A stretch of 64,000 bases of DNA from positions 1,450,529 to 1,514,528 of the forward strand of contig RPFO01000015.1 in assembly GCA_009746045.1 (NCBI GenBank). Reading direction: 5' to 3'. Positions within the stretch are counted from its first letter, which is position 1; each line of letters begins with the position of its first letter. The stretch is from Mesostigma viride. Its lineage: Eukaryota; Streptophyta; Mesostigmatophyceae; Mesostigmatales; Mesostigmataceae. Positions 36,836-47,444 of the stretch are shown one piece after another. The translations under genes were made by a program, and so were the position numbers. The notes below the pieces were generated by a model. It had not been told where the DNA came from. It searched no databases and saw only the letters and a list, made by a program, of their open reading frames with translations.

Positions 36836-38045
36836 ATGTTGTCCCCTGTAAATAGTCAATCACCCCTAGTGGGACGAACAGTTGTACATAGTAATGGGGG
36901 TGTCCCTCTTGTGCAGCAGCAAGGGGTTGGGAATGATGAGGTGCTTCCACTCAATGATTGCAATAACGCTGCTGCAGCAGTGGAATTCCCTGTGCCTGTG
37001 GCAGGTGCAGGGTCTCCAGTTGTTGGGGTTGACTCTGGGAGTCAAGCCGCCAGACTGGAAGGACCTGCAGCTTCTGTGGGAACCGGGGCTGGCTCTGGGA
37101 GCCGAGCTACCTTGGAGGAGGTCCCTGGAGCAAGAGAACAGCAGGTGGGTCGTGCTATCCCAAGCACACAGTCTTTGTCACGTTCCTCTCTGTGCAGCCA
37201 GGCTGACAGGGGGTTGAGCTATGCTCAGGCTGGAAACACTCTACACCATATCTTTGGCCACTCTAAGCAGGCAGAGATGTTTGCTTGGAAGATTGGCAAG
37301 GAGCCTTTGCTAGAGGCCTGCAGTGCAGCTGCTCAGAATTGTGTCTGTCAGGAGAATGCTGTTCGCCTCCCACAGTCCCATGCCAGAGAACCTGCTAGAG
37401 AGCGGGGGGATATCCAGGTGGACATCCAACACATCAGGGGCATGTATCTGTTGGTGGGGGTGGATAGGTTTAGCAGATATAGGTTGCTGACCATTCTTCC
37501 TGGAATGCAGGAGCATCAGCTGTTGATGGGTCTCCAGTCTTTGTTGCCAGGCTTTGGGGTGTACACCAAGGTGCAAGCTGACTTGCAGTTTGACTGCTTG
37601 ATCAAGCTGGCTGACCAGCTTCCTTGTAAGTTGGTAGTGGTCCCTAGGGAATGCCATGGGCAGCAGGGAGCTGTAGAGAGATCTATACGTGAAGTAAAAA
37701 CAGTGGTGCTAGCAGCTAGGAGTGTGCCTGTTGTGGCATCAGCTCTAGAGAAAGCAGCTTGGTGTAAGGGGATTGAGGAGCAGCTTAACCACAGGGTAAC
37801 CTATTACTATGATGGTGTGGCAGTCTCTCCCCTGGCATTGCAGTTTGGTATGCTATCACAGGACGTGGTGGCAGCCTGCCTGAAGAAGGCAGACAGGGTG
37901 TTTTCCAGATTGAGGCGTAAGGACAAGGGTTGGAAAATGCTGAGGCCCCAGGTGGGACTGAGGGTCAGGATGTGGAAGGAACCGTCATTACCAGGCAAGC
38001 GTGGCAAGTGGCAAGATGGGCAGGTAACCCATGTTGAAGAGCTAA
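36836..38045 (+). pseudogene. Copia-1 integrase
   Basis: A Gly/Ser-rich spacer precedes an HHCC-like finger (HHIFGHSKQ and CSAAAQNCVC). The catalytic core has D in IQVDIQHIRGMYLLVGVDRF, D in VQADLQFD and E in QQGAVERSIREVK. A C-terminal part with MWKEPSLPGKRGKWQDG follows. A one-base frameshift near 38,040 separates it from the next ORF; copia-2 reads through the same point. There is no protease between the zinc knuckle and the integrase. Confidence 0.85.
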
Positions 38046-38058
38046 CCATTCTTGTCTG

Positions 38059-40422
38059 GTGGCTTTGGAGAGTAATCCCAAGCACGTGTACAGGCTATCC
38101 TGGGCTCACGTCAAGGAGAGAAGGCCAACTGCAATCTGGCCTGAAGACGGCCCTGATCCTCCCTTGGAGGGAGATGAGCAGGATGAGAGCCAGGCAGCAG
38201 ATGCTAACCCACCATGCTTGGATTATGGTCTGTCCTGGATGGATGAGGGTGAGCAGGAGTCTGCTGAGACGTCTGTCACAAGGCCAGAGGTGGCCAGGGC
38301 TGCACCACAGTCCAGGGGGCTGCTTATGGCGGACATCATTCGAGCTCTGCAGAACAGCAAGCGTGATCCCAAGGTATCTAAGCTCACGGGATGGGGGTCA
38401 TGTGGGGCACCAGCACTAGAAGTGGATACCAACTCACAGGTGTCCATTCTAAGGGTAGAGGATGCTGCAGGCTTGCAGTGGTCATCCCCTAGCTGCCTAG
38501 CTGTGTCTGATTTCTCTGGGAATGTGTCCATGAAGATCTTGGGAGAAGTGAGTGTGCCTATCCTGGGGGTGCCCACCACGTTCAGTGTGGTTGAAGGGTA
38601 TCAGGGGCCTGCCATTCTAGGTCAGAACTTCTTGTGCTTACCAGGGGTGAGGATATCCTCTGAGGAGCTAGCATTAGAAGGGCAGGGCCGCCTTCCCTTG
38701 CAGAGATATCGCTACTCCCAGGGTCTTAGTGTGGCTGTAAGGGCTGTGAGGGGTCTAGAGGCAGAGGGTCCTGATACAAAGGAGCCCATTGCTGGGGACC
38801 TGCTGATCCTCCCTACTACGTTTGACCCACGTGAGTTGGGTGTGCAGAGGTACCAGATCCCAGGAACGAGTCCTGTACCTTGGCGCAAGCTAGTGGAGAT
38901 GATGCAAAGCCCCAAGATGGCTAAGGCATGGACTCTTGGCTTTGTTGCTTCTGGGCATGAGTGGATAGTTGCCAACTGTGCAGAGCCTGTGGATGTCCTC
39001 CCTGAGGATCACCAGCTGCTCAGATTGATGTTTGTCCTCAAGCTCAAGGAGGTAGATGGCGTGCAGGTGCCACATGTTAGACCAGTTGTGACTGAGTACC
39101 ATGGCACTGGACAGTTAGCAGATGAGGAGCTTTACACACCAGGGATGCTGCATGATACATGGAGGATTTTGTTGTGCATTTACTTGTCTTTTCTGCAGAA
39201 GGGGATACCCTATAGCTCTGTGTTGGTAGATTTCAAGAGGGCTTTTCTTAAGGGTGATCAGCAGGAAGCACAGGATACTTGGCGCACAATACCCCCTTTC
39301 TTTGTTAAGGTGCCTGCAGTGTGGAGGGCAGAGCTGAAGACGAGGTATTTGAGGATTCTCAAAGGCGTGGAAGGCCTTAGATCGAGTCCCATCATCTGGA
39401 GGAAGAGCTTGGAGAAGTACCTCAGGTCTGTCTGTGGTCTCTCAGTCTCTCCAGTTGATCCTTGTCTGTTTCAGGGTAGCTATGAGGGGCTGCCAGCGTT
39501 TGCCTCCCTGCATGGTGATGATCTGCATCTCCTGGGCCATCCCACTTGGCAAGAGTTGACTCTGGCCAGGATCCAGAAACGGTTTGAACTGGGTAAGATC
39601 CAGTACATGGTTGAGAATGAGCCCATGGTGTTTTGTGGAATGCAGGCGACCTTGGTCCATCAGCAGGGTACATGGTCCATCCAGCTGGAGGGTGGTAAGG
39701 ATTATCCTCAGCAGATCATAGATGCCTTGCAGGAGCCCATCACCCAGGCCAGATGTGCAACAATACGAGGTATGTTGGCATGGCTGGCCAGCATTTGTGC
39801 TCCTGACCTGTTGGTACTGAGTCGGTTGACCGATTCCCAACTGGTTGAGGTGGGTGCTGAGAGAGTGGTAGAGGCTGTTCGCATGTCTCCCCCTCTCATG
39901 CTGGGTCCTTTGGATTTGTACAGGCCTTTTGACATGATGCTCTATGTGGACAGTTCTATGGATAGTAGGAAGGTCACAGAGGTCAGGGGCCGTGCAGCAG
40001 CATTAATATCCCTGGTGCAGGAACAGTCCTCTCTGGTCTGCTGGTACAGTCGGTTGCAAAACAGGGTAACTCCCAGCAGTGACATTGCTGAGTGCAGGGC
40101 AATCTGTGAAGGGCTTCATACTGCTCTTTACTTGAGGGAGCTATTTTACCAGCTATGTCAAGTGGCTTCCTGTCGGTTGCAGATGCACACACTGGTAAGA
40201 ACTGACAGCATGGGCATGGTGCAGTTTGTGCACAGGCAGCTGGCCAGGAGCAGGGACCTTGATTATTTGTTGCTCAAGGAAATGTCTTGCTTAGCTAACA
40301 TTGAACATGTGGCTGGCGTGGACAACCCTGCAGATGCTCTCACCAAGCTGGAGGAGAAGGCTGAGCTGCAATACCCTTTGCTTCGTGGGCTCATGGCCTC
40401 CAAGGGGGGAGGGCCAGAGTAG
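38059..40422 (+). CDS. Copia-1 protease-like, reverse transcriptase and RNase H polyprotein
   Basis: One 787-codon open frame, the rest of the polyprotein after the integrase. Residues about 115-210 look like a retropepsin: EVDTNSQVSIL, SMKILGEVSVPI and AILGQNFL. RT motifs are VLVDFKRAFLKGD and SLHGDDLHLLG (HGDD in place of copia's usual YVDD). RNase H shows LYVDSSMD, SSDIAECRAI and VRTDSMGMVQ, then the copia-typical NPADALTK. The start is arbitrary because the frame continues from the integrase. Confidence 0.88.
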   Translation: MALESNPKHVYRLSWAHVKERRPTAIWPEDGPDPPLEGDEQDESQAADANPPCLDYGLSWMDEGEQESAETSVTRPEVARAAPQSRGLLMADIIRALQNSKRDPKVSKLTGWGSCGAPALEVDTNSQVSILRVEDAAGLQWSSPSCLAVSDFSGNVSMKILGEVSVPILGVPTTFSVVEGYQGPAILGQNFLCLPGVRISSEELALEGQGRLPLQRYRYSQGLSVAVRAVRGLEAEGPDTKEPIAGDLLILPTTFDPRELGVQRYQIPGTSPVPWRKLVEMMQSPKMAKAWTLGFVASGHEWIVANCAEPVDVLPEDHQLLRLMFVLKLKEVDGVQVPHVRPVVTEYHGTGQLADEELYTPGMLHDTWRILLCIYLSFLQKGIPYSSVLVDFKRAFLKGDQQEAQDTWRTIPPFFVKVPAVWRAELKTRYLRILKGVEGLRSSPIIWRKSLEKYLRSVCGLSVSPVDPCLFQGSYEGLPAFASLHGDDLHLLGHPTWQELTLARIQKRFELGKIQYMVENEPMVFCGMQATLVHQQGTWSIQLEGGKDYPQQIIDALQEPITQARCATIRGMLAWLASICAPDLLVLSRLTDSQLVEVGAERVVEAVRMSPPLMLGPLDLYRPFDMMLYVDSSMDSRKVTEVRGRAAALISLVQEQSSLVCWYSRLQNRVTPSSDIAECRAICEGLHTALYLRELFYQLCQVASCRLQMHTLVRTDSMGMVQFVHRQLARSRDLDYLLLKEMSCLANIEHVAGVDNPADALTKLEEKAELQYPLLRGLMASKGGGPE

Positions 40423-41155
40423 ACCAAACAGCCTTGCTCTAGGTGGGAGGCATCCCAGTGGGCTGGGCAGCCACGTGGTGGCTGACAGCAGGTCCTTCAG
40501 AGTTCAGACACACTCTGCTGGACAGGGGTCAGGGTGGAGTCACTCCCCTGGCTGAGAATATCGCCTGGCTCTGTCATGGAGCTGCAGAAGAGTCTTAAGG
40601 ACTTTGTAATGGGCCTTGGGTCTTCATGGAATGGACCCTGCAAGGGCAGCCCAAGTGTTGGCTCTAACAGGTTGCTGTACATTTGTATATATTCTCTGTA
40701 ACCAACCTGTTGCATGCTAATAAAATCCCTGGTTGAGTGACCATGTTGGACGTGGTTGCCAGGGGCCTCATTATGGGTTATACTCCTTTATAATAAAACA
40801 TAATCTTGTTATTGTCATGTCTTGTTGTTTGTGATGCTCCGTTCCAGGAGCTGATCCAAACCTGGCGGATATGGGGTGGGGTTCGATTCCCCAGCTGACC
40901 TCAGCCTGGCATGTATGAATCCTGAGTTTATCCCTCAGTGAGGACATGGGCTCCCCATGTGTTGGCTAACATTTGTCAGGGCTCTCTCAGTCTTTGGAAG
41001 GATTTAAAAGATAAAGGAGGCTCCGTGGCGGGCGCCATATGAACGGGCGCCTGTGATAACTGGATGACCAGGAACTCACAATAGTACGTTCATGGACTCC
41101 TCTATCCAAACTCCTCTGACTAAGTGAAGACCTAACTTTAATCTACACCAGGTTC
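40423..41155 (+). other. Copia-1 3' untranslated region with a conserved T-arm-like block
   Basis: Non-coding. It includes caacctgttgcatgctaata with AATAAA and, at about 40885-40910, a ggggttcgattcccc hairpin like a tRNA T arm. The same sequence exists in copia-2 (complement, 42110-42600), so it belongs to the family. It stops at the GGTTC target site of copia-2 and resumes at 53542. Confidence 0.75.
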
Positions 41156-41829
41156 ATTTAGCGACTCCGGCCAGTCAGCTGCTGTGAGCTCCTGGTCCTT
41201 GTCGCAACTGTTAGGACCTAGGTCGCGTAGCTTGCAACCTTTGCTCCTCGCCCCAGGTAACGCTCTCGCTGGCTCGCTCACTCCAAGTGACAACCACGGT
41301 GCGTCGGCAAAGAACTGCCTTGACCTGCCTTAGGCCATAGCTTTATGTTACCTCATTTCCATCGTGCCCTAAGGCATCTCCCGTCGGCCTCGCACAGTGC
41401 ACCGCTACCTTGCCAGAGCTCAGCTTACCGCTATACCTTGCATCCTCGCTGCAGGCAGCGTTAAGGACCTCTGACATCCCGTGACTAGGTATCACCAGTT
41501 CCTGTCACAGCTCTGCACGGATGCGTATCCTTGCAGAGCCCGCGACTGGCCTACTGGTCTCTACTTAGCCACAGGACCGTTGCGTCCTCAGCCTCCGTGG
41601 ACCTTAGTCACGTGATGGTCCAGGCTAAGCCTGTGCAGGCCCTGCCTGCCACGTGTCCTGTCCACGGCGACCTCGGTGTGCACTGCCACCGCCGCCGGTC
41701 GGCAGTACTTCGGGACCTGATAACTCTCACGTCCCTTGTCGTGAGTGTGTTTCAGGCGGTCAGTACGGCGTTAGAAAGGTCTCCTCATCCTGCATCCAAC
41801 TAGCACATTGGCGTCCCAATATGCTAACT
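41156..41829 (-). repeat. Copia-2 3' LTR
   Basis: 674 bp, partner of 52868-53536. On its upstream side (41830-42070) lies the pre-LTR segment that matches 53542-53745 of copia-1 in inverse orientation. Confidence 0.93.
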
Positions 41830-43794
41830 CCAACCCTTTCTTGTTTTGGAGGCTGGACCAGCCTGAGATTCCAATCAGCCATGCTCACTTGAGCATGCCA
41901 CAGACGCCTGACCTCTCCCAGAGGCCAGGGCTGCCCTTCTTTTGGAACTTGAGGTTTTACCCAAAGATTAGTCCAGAGCCAACATTGGTTCCAAGGCCCA
42001 GCCCTGACCCAGATGTCAGCCCCAAACCCTTTCTTTTGGGAACCTGGTTGAGGAGAAAAGTGAGGTCTCTACATCCAGGCAGCTGAACTTGCATGGACAG
42101 AGGAAGTTATGATACGTATTATTGTGAGTTCCTGGTCCTTTCCAGTTATCACAGGCGCCCGTATCAGAGGCGCCCGCTCACAACCATTCCCCTTCCTTTT
42201 CATTCAACAGACACGGATAGAGCCCAGTTAATGCTTGCCAAGCTGGGGAGCCCATGTCCTCACTGAGGGATAAACTCAGGATTCACACATGCCAGGCTGT
42301 GGTCAGCTGGGGAATCGAACCCCACCCCATATCCTCCAGGTTTGGAACAGCTCCTGGAACTGTACATTACAAACAAACATGAAATGGAGATAACACGATT
42401 ATGACTTATTAATATAGAGAGAATAACCCATAATGAGGCTCCCTGGCAACCACGTCCAACATGGTCACACAACCAGGGTTTTATTAGCATGCAACAGGTT
42501 GGTTACAGAGAATATAAACAAATGTACAGCAACCTGTAAGAGCCAACATTTGGGCTGCCCTTTCAGGGTCCATTCCATGAAGACCCAAGGCCGGTTACAA
42601 GGGCGGAAATGCTGCCGATAAATCGGCAGTAACTCACCTATTTTGTAAACCAGCCCCTGTACAACCTAGCAATATCCAATGGCTGTCCTTGGGGGGCAAG
42701 CATGTCCATGCGTTGCCCTAAGCCGTGATATATCACAACCTCACATATATTCATCGTAGGCCATGTATAACTGCCGTCAAAGTCAGGGGGGTCAAGACGA
42801 GCGTTTTCATTTTTGATAGAATGTGCATTTTGAATTATGTTGTAAGAGCTAGGCACCTACCACTTCAGGGATGATAAACAATTAGTTGCTGAACAGTTTG
42901 AGCCATTGGGGTCATCATTTGGGTGGGTATACCAGCAGTTACACCCAGTACAGCCCATAGGGGTACCGTTGGTAAAAAGCAACCAAGGGGGTAGGAGTGG
43001 GCATACTACCTACTAATACCTACTAATATGGCCCCCAACCATGCCAAACAATACATTTCCCTTCCACAATGATGGGGAAACATAACTGCATCATCACACT
43101 GCCCTTACATGGCACCTATGTGCAGGTGCCACCTTGTCCATGCACGTAGGTAACGTGGTACGGATACCCTACGCAAGGCATGCATTCTAGGAGGCAGCCA
43201 CCAACAAACTAGTGATTTTAAGCCTATTTCAGCCTGCCCTATCAAGGATAAACTAGGCCTAAGCTGCTATAGCTTGCCAGGTGATGACCAGCACACCTGG
43301 TGGCACATGCTGACAATGGGAAGCTTCTACTCACCGGTTACATGCTTGATGATGCCACAGAGACCAGCCAACTGCCTCACACTCATGCAATATGTGTGTG
43401 GGAAATGTATAACAAACATATATGGAGGTATTCAAACCCATACAGCCTCTAAAACTTATCACCATCACCCTGTGGCAGGTCAACTGACTGAGGGAAGCAT
43501 CTAAGAAGGGTGTTTTAGAAAGGGGCCAGGCCAGGGTCAAGAAAGAGCATGAATAATGCAAAAAGAATGTGCTACACAAGCTAGAACGTATATATAAACG
43601 TCAAACATCGATAGGAAAACGATGCTTAAGCTTTACCAGGCATGGATGGCGTTACCTTGGCCCAGGCGGTGGCCGCAAAATGGCGCATTTCGGCACACCA
43701 AAGTTGTGCAGCATGGTCGCTGGATTCGGCGATTTCTGGCCACCCTTGCACGTTTAGGACTACAAATCATCATAAAAAGTACAAAGAAACCAAT

Positions 43795-45932
43795 TTATGA
43801 CACTTGAGCTCCCAAGAAAACCAGCATTTGATTGAAAACAATGAGTAGAGCCCCTGCCAAAGGCAGGTTTAAGTAGTCATCTCGTCTCCCTCGCATGCAG
43901 GAGCAAGAGCCCCCCAAGGGTGGGATGGGTGGGAAGAAACAATTACGGGTCACAACCCGCCGACCATGCTTATCAAGCCTACCGTCAAAATGGAAAACGG
44001 CAAAACCAGAAATATCCTAACGCTGACAATTTAATAATTCAGCCAGCCAGCTCATCTGTCACACGTCTGAGCTGTCAGGCCATGTGTACTCTTCGAATGC
44101 AACCCTGAACACACTACCCCACCAAGCAGCACACCAATCAATTGGTGAGTGCTGGTTACATCAGATTTTATTACAGCTTTTTGACGCAACTTCCGTCAGC
44201 ATTCAACACATGGCCGGCCGTTCAAACAAACGGCGCCTGACTTACAAAAGGCAAAGCTAGTTGCCAGTAGGATTCCCCGGTAAACAACAAGCCGTCCCCA
44301 TTCGTCTAACAAGCCTTTCTGCATGTACAGCCACAAGGTTGTGGCGGCCCTTTCTTTCCCGCATGCTGTTTAATAAACTATTTTCAGAGAAATCCGATTA
44401 TGACACTTGAGCTCCCAAGAAAACCAGCATTTGATTGAAAACAATGAGTAGAGCCCCTGCCAAAGGCAGGTTTAAGTAGTCATCTCGTCTCCCTCGCATG
44501 CAGGAGCAAGAGCCCCCCGATCCACCCCAGTCCCTGGCGCCATTACCCTCCTCCCCCGCACTGTCGCCGCTCAGGAAACAAAACTTGATAGGATCACTGT
44601 TGCCCCAATAACAGTGAACAAAGAAAAGGAGAAGACCCCCCCCCTCTTCCGAGCAGCCTCGAGGGTAGCCGCTTCCATAAAAGACCACAAAGTGGGGCGT
44701 GTCGCAACATCTCCTTCATGGCGACTCAGCCCGCACAAGGCTATAATAACCCCCTAAGGGGCCCGACAATAAAAGGTTAGCGAATCCGCGGAGCCGCCTC
44801 AGCAAAATATTATTCCGGATAAAAACCCAGAAAATTCGCATTCCGACGCCACCAGGGTTTGAACCGCTACCTGCCGGGTGCTGAGCAGGGAGAGACGACT
44901 AGGCCAGACACTGCCACTGTCAGCCGAGACGCCTTTCCGATACTCGGTTCCTTTTGTGGGAATTTTGCAATTAATATATTTTCTTCCGGAACGCAAGAAA
45001 TTAGCCGGCCGCGCGTCACCCTTATATCCCTCGCTGGCCCATAACAAAAAAGGGCCGCGCACCAAGCCGAAGGCAGCGCCATGCAGCGCCCTAGGCGGTG
45101 GGCCGCTGACTGACTACCAGCGCAGTCTCATGGAATCCAAATTAATCTATTGACCTTCGCACAGTTTCCGCATCAGCTGCGGACTTCTTAGTCGACATGA
45201 TTGGCTCCGCTGCTGGAATTACCAGCAGCCGGGGCGGGGCGCCCAGCCCACTTTCTACGACCACCGAGACGCTGCCCAGCAAGGTGCCAACCAGAACCAC
45301 TTGGCACATTGGTAACGCGAAATTTCCGTTCCGTTCAAACCGCCCCTACCTGCCGTGAAGTCGCAAAGCCCGCGACTTCATAGCAGGCAAGGTCGGGGTC
45401 TTTGCCTAATTTTCTTTAGCCCCGCCGCCATAGCAGCGAGGCCGCGCATACTGCTTCAGTGAGCACATTCAAAGAAACAATTACGGGTCACAACCCGCCG
45501 ACCATGCTTATCAAGCCTACCGTCAAAATGGAAAACGGCAAAACCAGAAATATCCTAACGCTGACAATTTAATAATTCAGCCAGCCAGCTCATCTGTCAC
45601 ACGTCTGAGCTGTCAGGCCATGTGTACTCTTCGAATGCAACCCTGAACACACTACCCCACCAAGCAGCACACCAATCAATTGGTGAGTGCTGGTTACATC
45701 AGATTTTATTACAGCTTTTTGACGCAACTTCCGTCAGCATTCAACACATGGCCGGCCGTTCAAACAAACGGCGCCTGACTTACAAAAGGCAAAGCTAGTT
45801 GCCAGTAGGATTCCCCGGTAAACAACAAGCCGTCCCCATTCGTCTAACAAGCCTTTCTGCATGTACAGCCACAAGGTTGTGGCGGCCCTTTCTTTCCCGC
45901 ATGCTGTTTAATAAACTATTTTCAGAGAAATC
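43795..45932. mobile_element. Non-autonomous DIRS-like element with split direct repeats
   Basis: The order is A (43795-43915), B (43934-44394), A (44398-44518), unique 44519-45471, B (45472-45932). Both A copies are 121 bp, both B copies 461 bp and essentially identical. This is the same A-B-A-internal-B plan as the large element at 57071-62551. Its A repeat shares AACAATGAGTRGAGC and AAAGGCAGG with that element. No ORF for RT or recombinase remains. A 60-bp host segment (ttctggccacccttgcacgt...) is present on both sides. Confidence 0.78.
44854..44906 (-). promoter_or_regulatory. tRNA-like pol III A and B boxes
   Basis: On the minus strand TGGCCTAGTCGTC fits the A-box consensus, and GGTTCAAACC, about 32 bases later, fits the B box. 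The flanks do not form a tRNA acceptor stem, so this is a tRNA-derived (SINE-like) segment within the mini DIRS element and not a tRNA gene. Confidence 0.55.
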
Positions 45933-46278
45933 AAATTCTGGCCACCCTTGCACGTTTAGGACTACAAATCATCATAAAAAGTACAAAGAAACCAATATGT
46001 CCTTTAAAATACGCAGGAAAGGTATTGCTGTCAACGTTTCTATCGTCCGGCCTGATCGCAGTTTTTTCCAGCAAGAACGCTGCCGACACCTATCAAATGG
46101 CATTCCCGCGAACCAAAAATTGGCCTGTATGATCTTTAGGACGTATAAAATCAATATCCTAAGTTTGGCCAGAAAATTCGAACGCAAACGTAAATGCCAT
46201 GCGTGGGCGCAAGCCGCCATGGCCAGGTCGTCGTTTTCCGGAATGCACGTTGTACGTGAAAAAGTACCCTGACCCCCT

Positions 46279-47057
46279 GTACACCGTCCGCATTGGAAGT
46301 TTTAAATAAATAATTAGCTTCTGGAAAATGTTCTGGCTGAAAACCATAAAAAAAACAAAAGAAAATTAATTAATTAACTCCGGGGGCTGAGGACTGGACT
46401 CAACAAACAAACAAACAAAATTAATTAATTAACTCATGTGGGCACGGGGTCGTCGCCCTGTGAGAAAACAAACAAACACTTTATATTATATAAAAGTACA
46501 TAAAACCTTCGAAAATACCTTGGACAGGCGGAGAACATGAAATATCGTGAAAATCGAAAAAAACCCGCGAGACTCAGGCCGAGCGCGGGGTGAGGCGCGA
46601 ACCAAGTGAACCGCTTTTGCATCCAGCAATCCACGCTCTACTGCCTCGGCAGGGCACGTCGATCGGTACTCAGTAGAGGCTGAGGCCTGAGCGTGTCTAC
46701 AGATGTACATGTAAGATGTACTACTCATGTGCGATACTGGGCCTTGAGCAATTAAATAGGGTATCACTGACCTGAGACCTCCACTGACTATAGCCTGTGG
46801 CCGCCGAAAGGGGGGCCGCCGGGCCGGGTTGGGGACGGCGTGTACCATATCTACCAAACAAACAAAAGAAATTTAATAAAATAAGTACCCAAGTGCCTTG
46901 AACGGCTGCAGGACAAACAAACAAACAAAAGGTTTTAATTAAATAATAAAAACCCGGGACTCTAACTGGCTCCCCAACAAACAATCCAGGGTTATTCGTA
47001 ATGCAAATACGGCAAAAATTGACCCATAATTACAAACTTCCAATGCGGACGGTGTAC
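46279..47057. mobile_element. Foldback/MITE-like element with 24-bp perfect inverted repeats
   Basis: The ends 46279-46302 and 47034-47057 are exact reverse complements, beginning GTACACCGTCCGCATTGG. The interior has repeated aacaaacaaacaaa and ttaattaatta tracts. No ORF of interest and no clear TSD. Confidence 0.7.
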
Positions 47058-47444
47058 TTTGACGGTCTGGAACACCTGTTAAACTTGGTCAAAATATAGC
47101 AAACCCTAGTATCATGTTCTGGAGAAACTTATAAACTTTCATTCTTCTCAGCTAAACGTTTCCTAATTCCCAATGGTATTCTCGCAAACTGGTCCCCCGA
47201 GTAGGTGCCGACAAATCGGCTGTAAGTCACTTTTTGGCGGAAAATCGGCAGCAAGACCATTTAGGGGTTAAGACCCTTCTGCAACCCCATGACAGGGCCA
47301 GGCGATATTCTCAGCCAGGGGAGTGACTCCACCCTGACCCCTGTTCAGCAGGGTGTACGAACCCTGAAGAACCTGCTGTCAGCTGATTTCTGGCTACCCA
47401 GCCCACCGGGACACATCCCACCTCAGAGCAAGGCGTTGGTCTCC

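Larger units (their letters stand above)
42601..47267. mobile_element. 4.7-kb insertion in copia-2 with TIR-like ends, itself composite
   Basis: Comparison with copia-1 (40575-40600) shows extra DNA between ggttacaa and ttaagacc. The left end reads GGGCGGAAATGCTGCCGAT. The right end, complemented, reads CCCCTAAATGGTCTTGCTGC then CGATTTT, an imperfect inverted repeat sharing AAATG and GCTGCCGAT. It contains the mini DIRS-like element and a foldback element. The rest (42620-43790) has no recognisable gene. The superfamily is unknown, and five host bases appear lost at the junction. Confidence 0.6.

Noticed and set aside
37010-37070. VDSGSQ at about 37,030 as the missing canonical copia protease
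   Set aside because: It is part of a GSGSQ-type low-complexity repeat, reads VGSGSQ in copia-2, and has no downstream ILG motif.
44840-44915. A genuine tRNA gene on the minus strand
   Set aside because: A and B boxes are present but no acceptor stem can be paired, so it is only tRNA-like.
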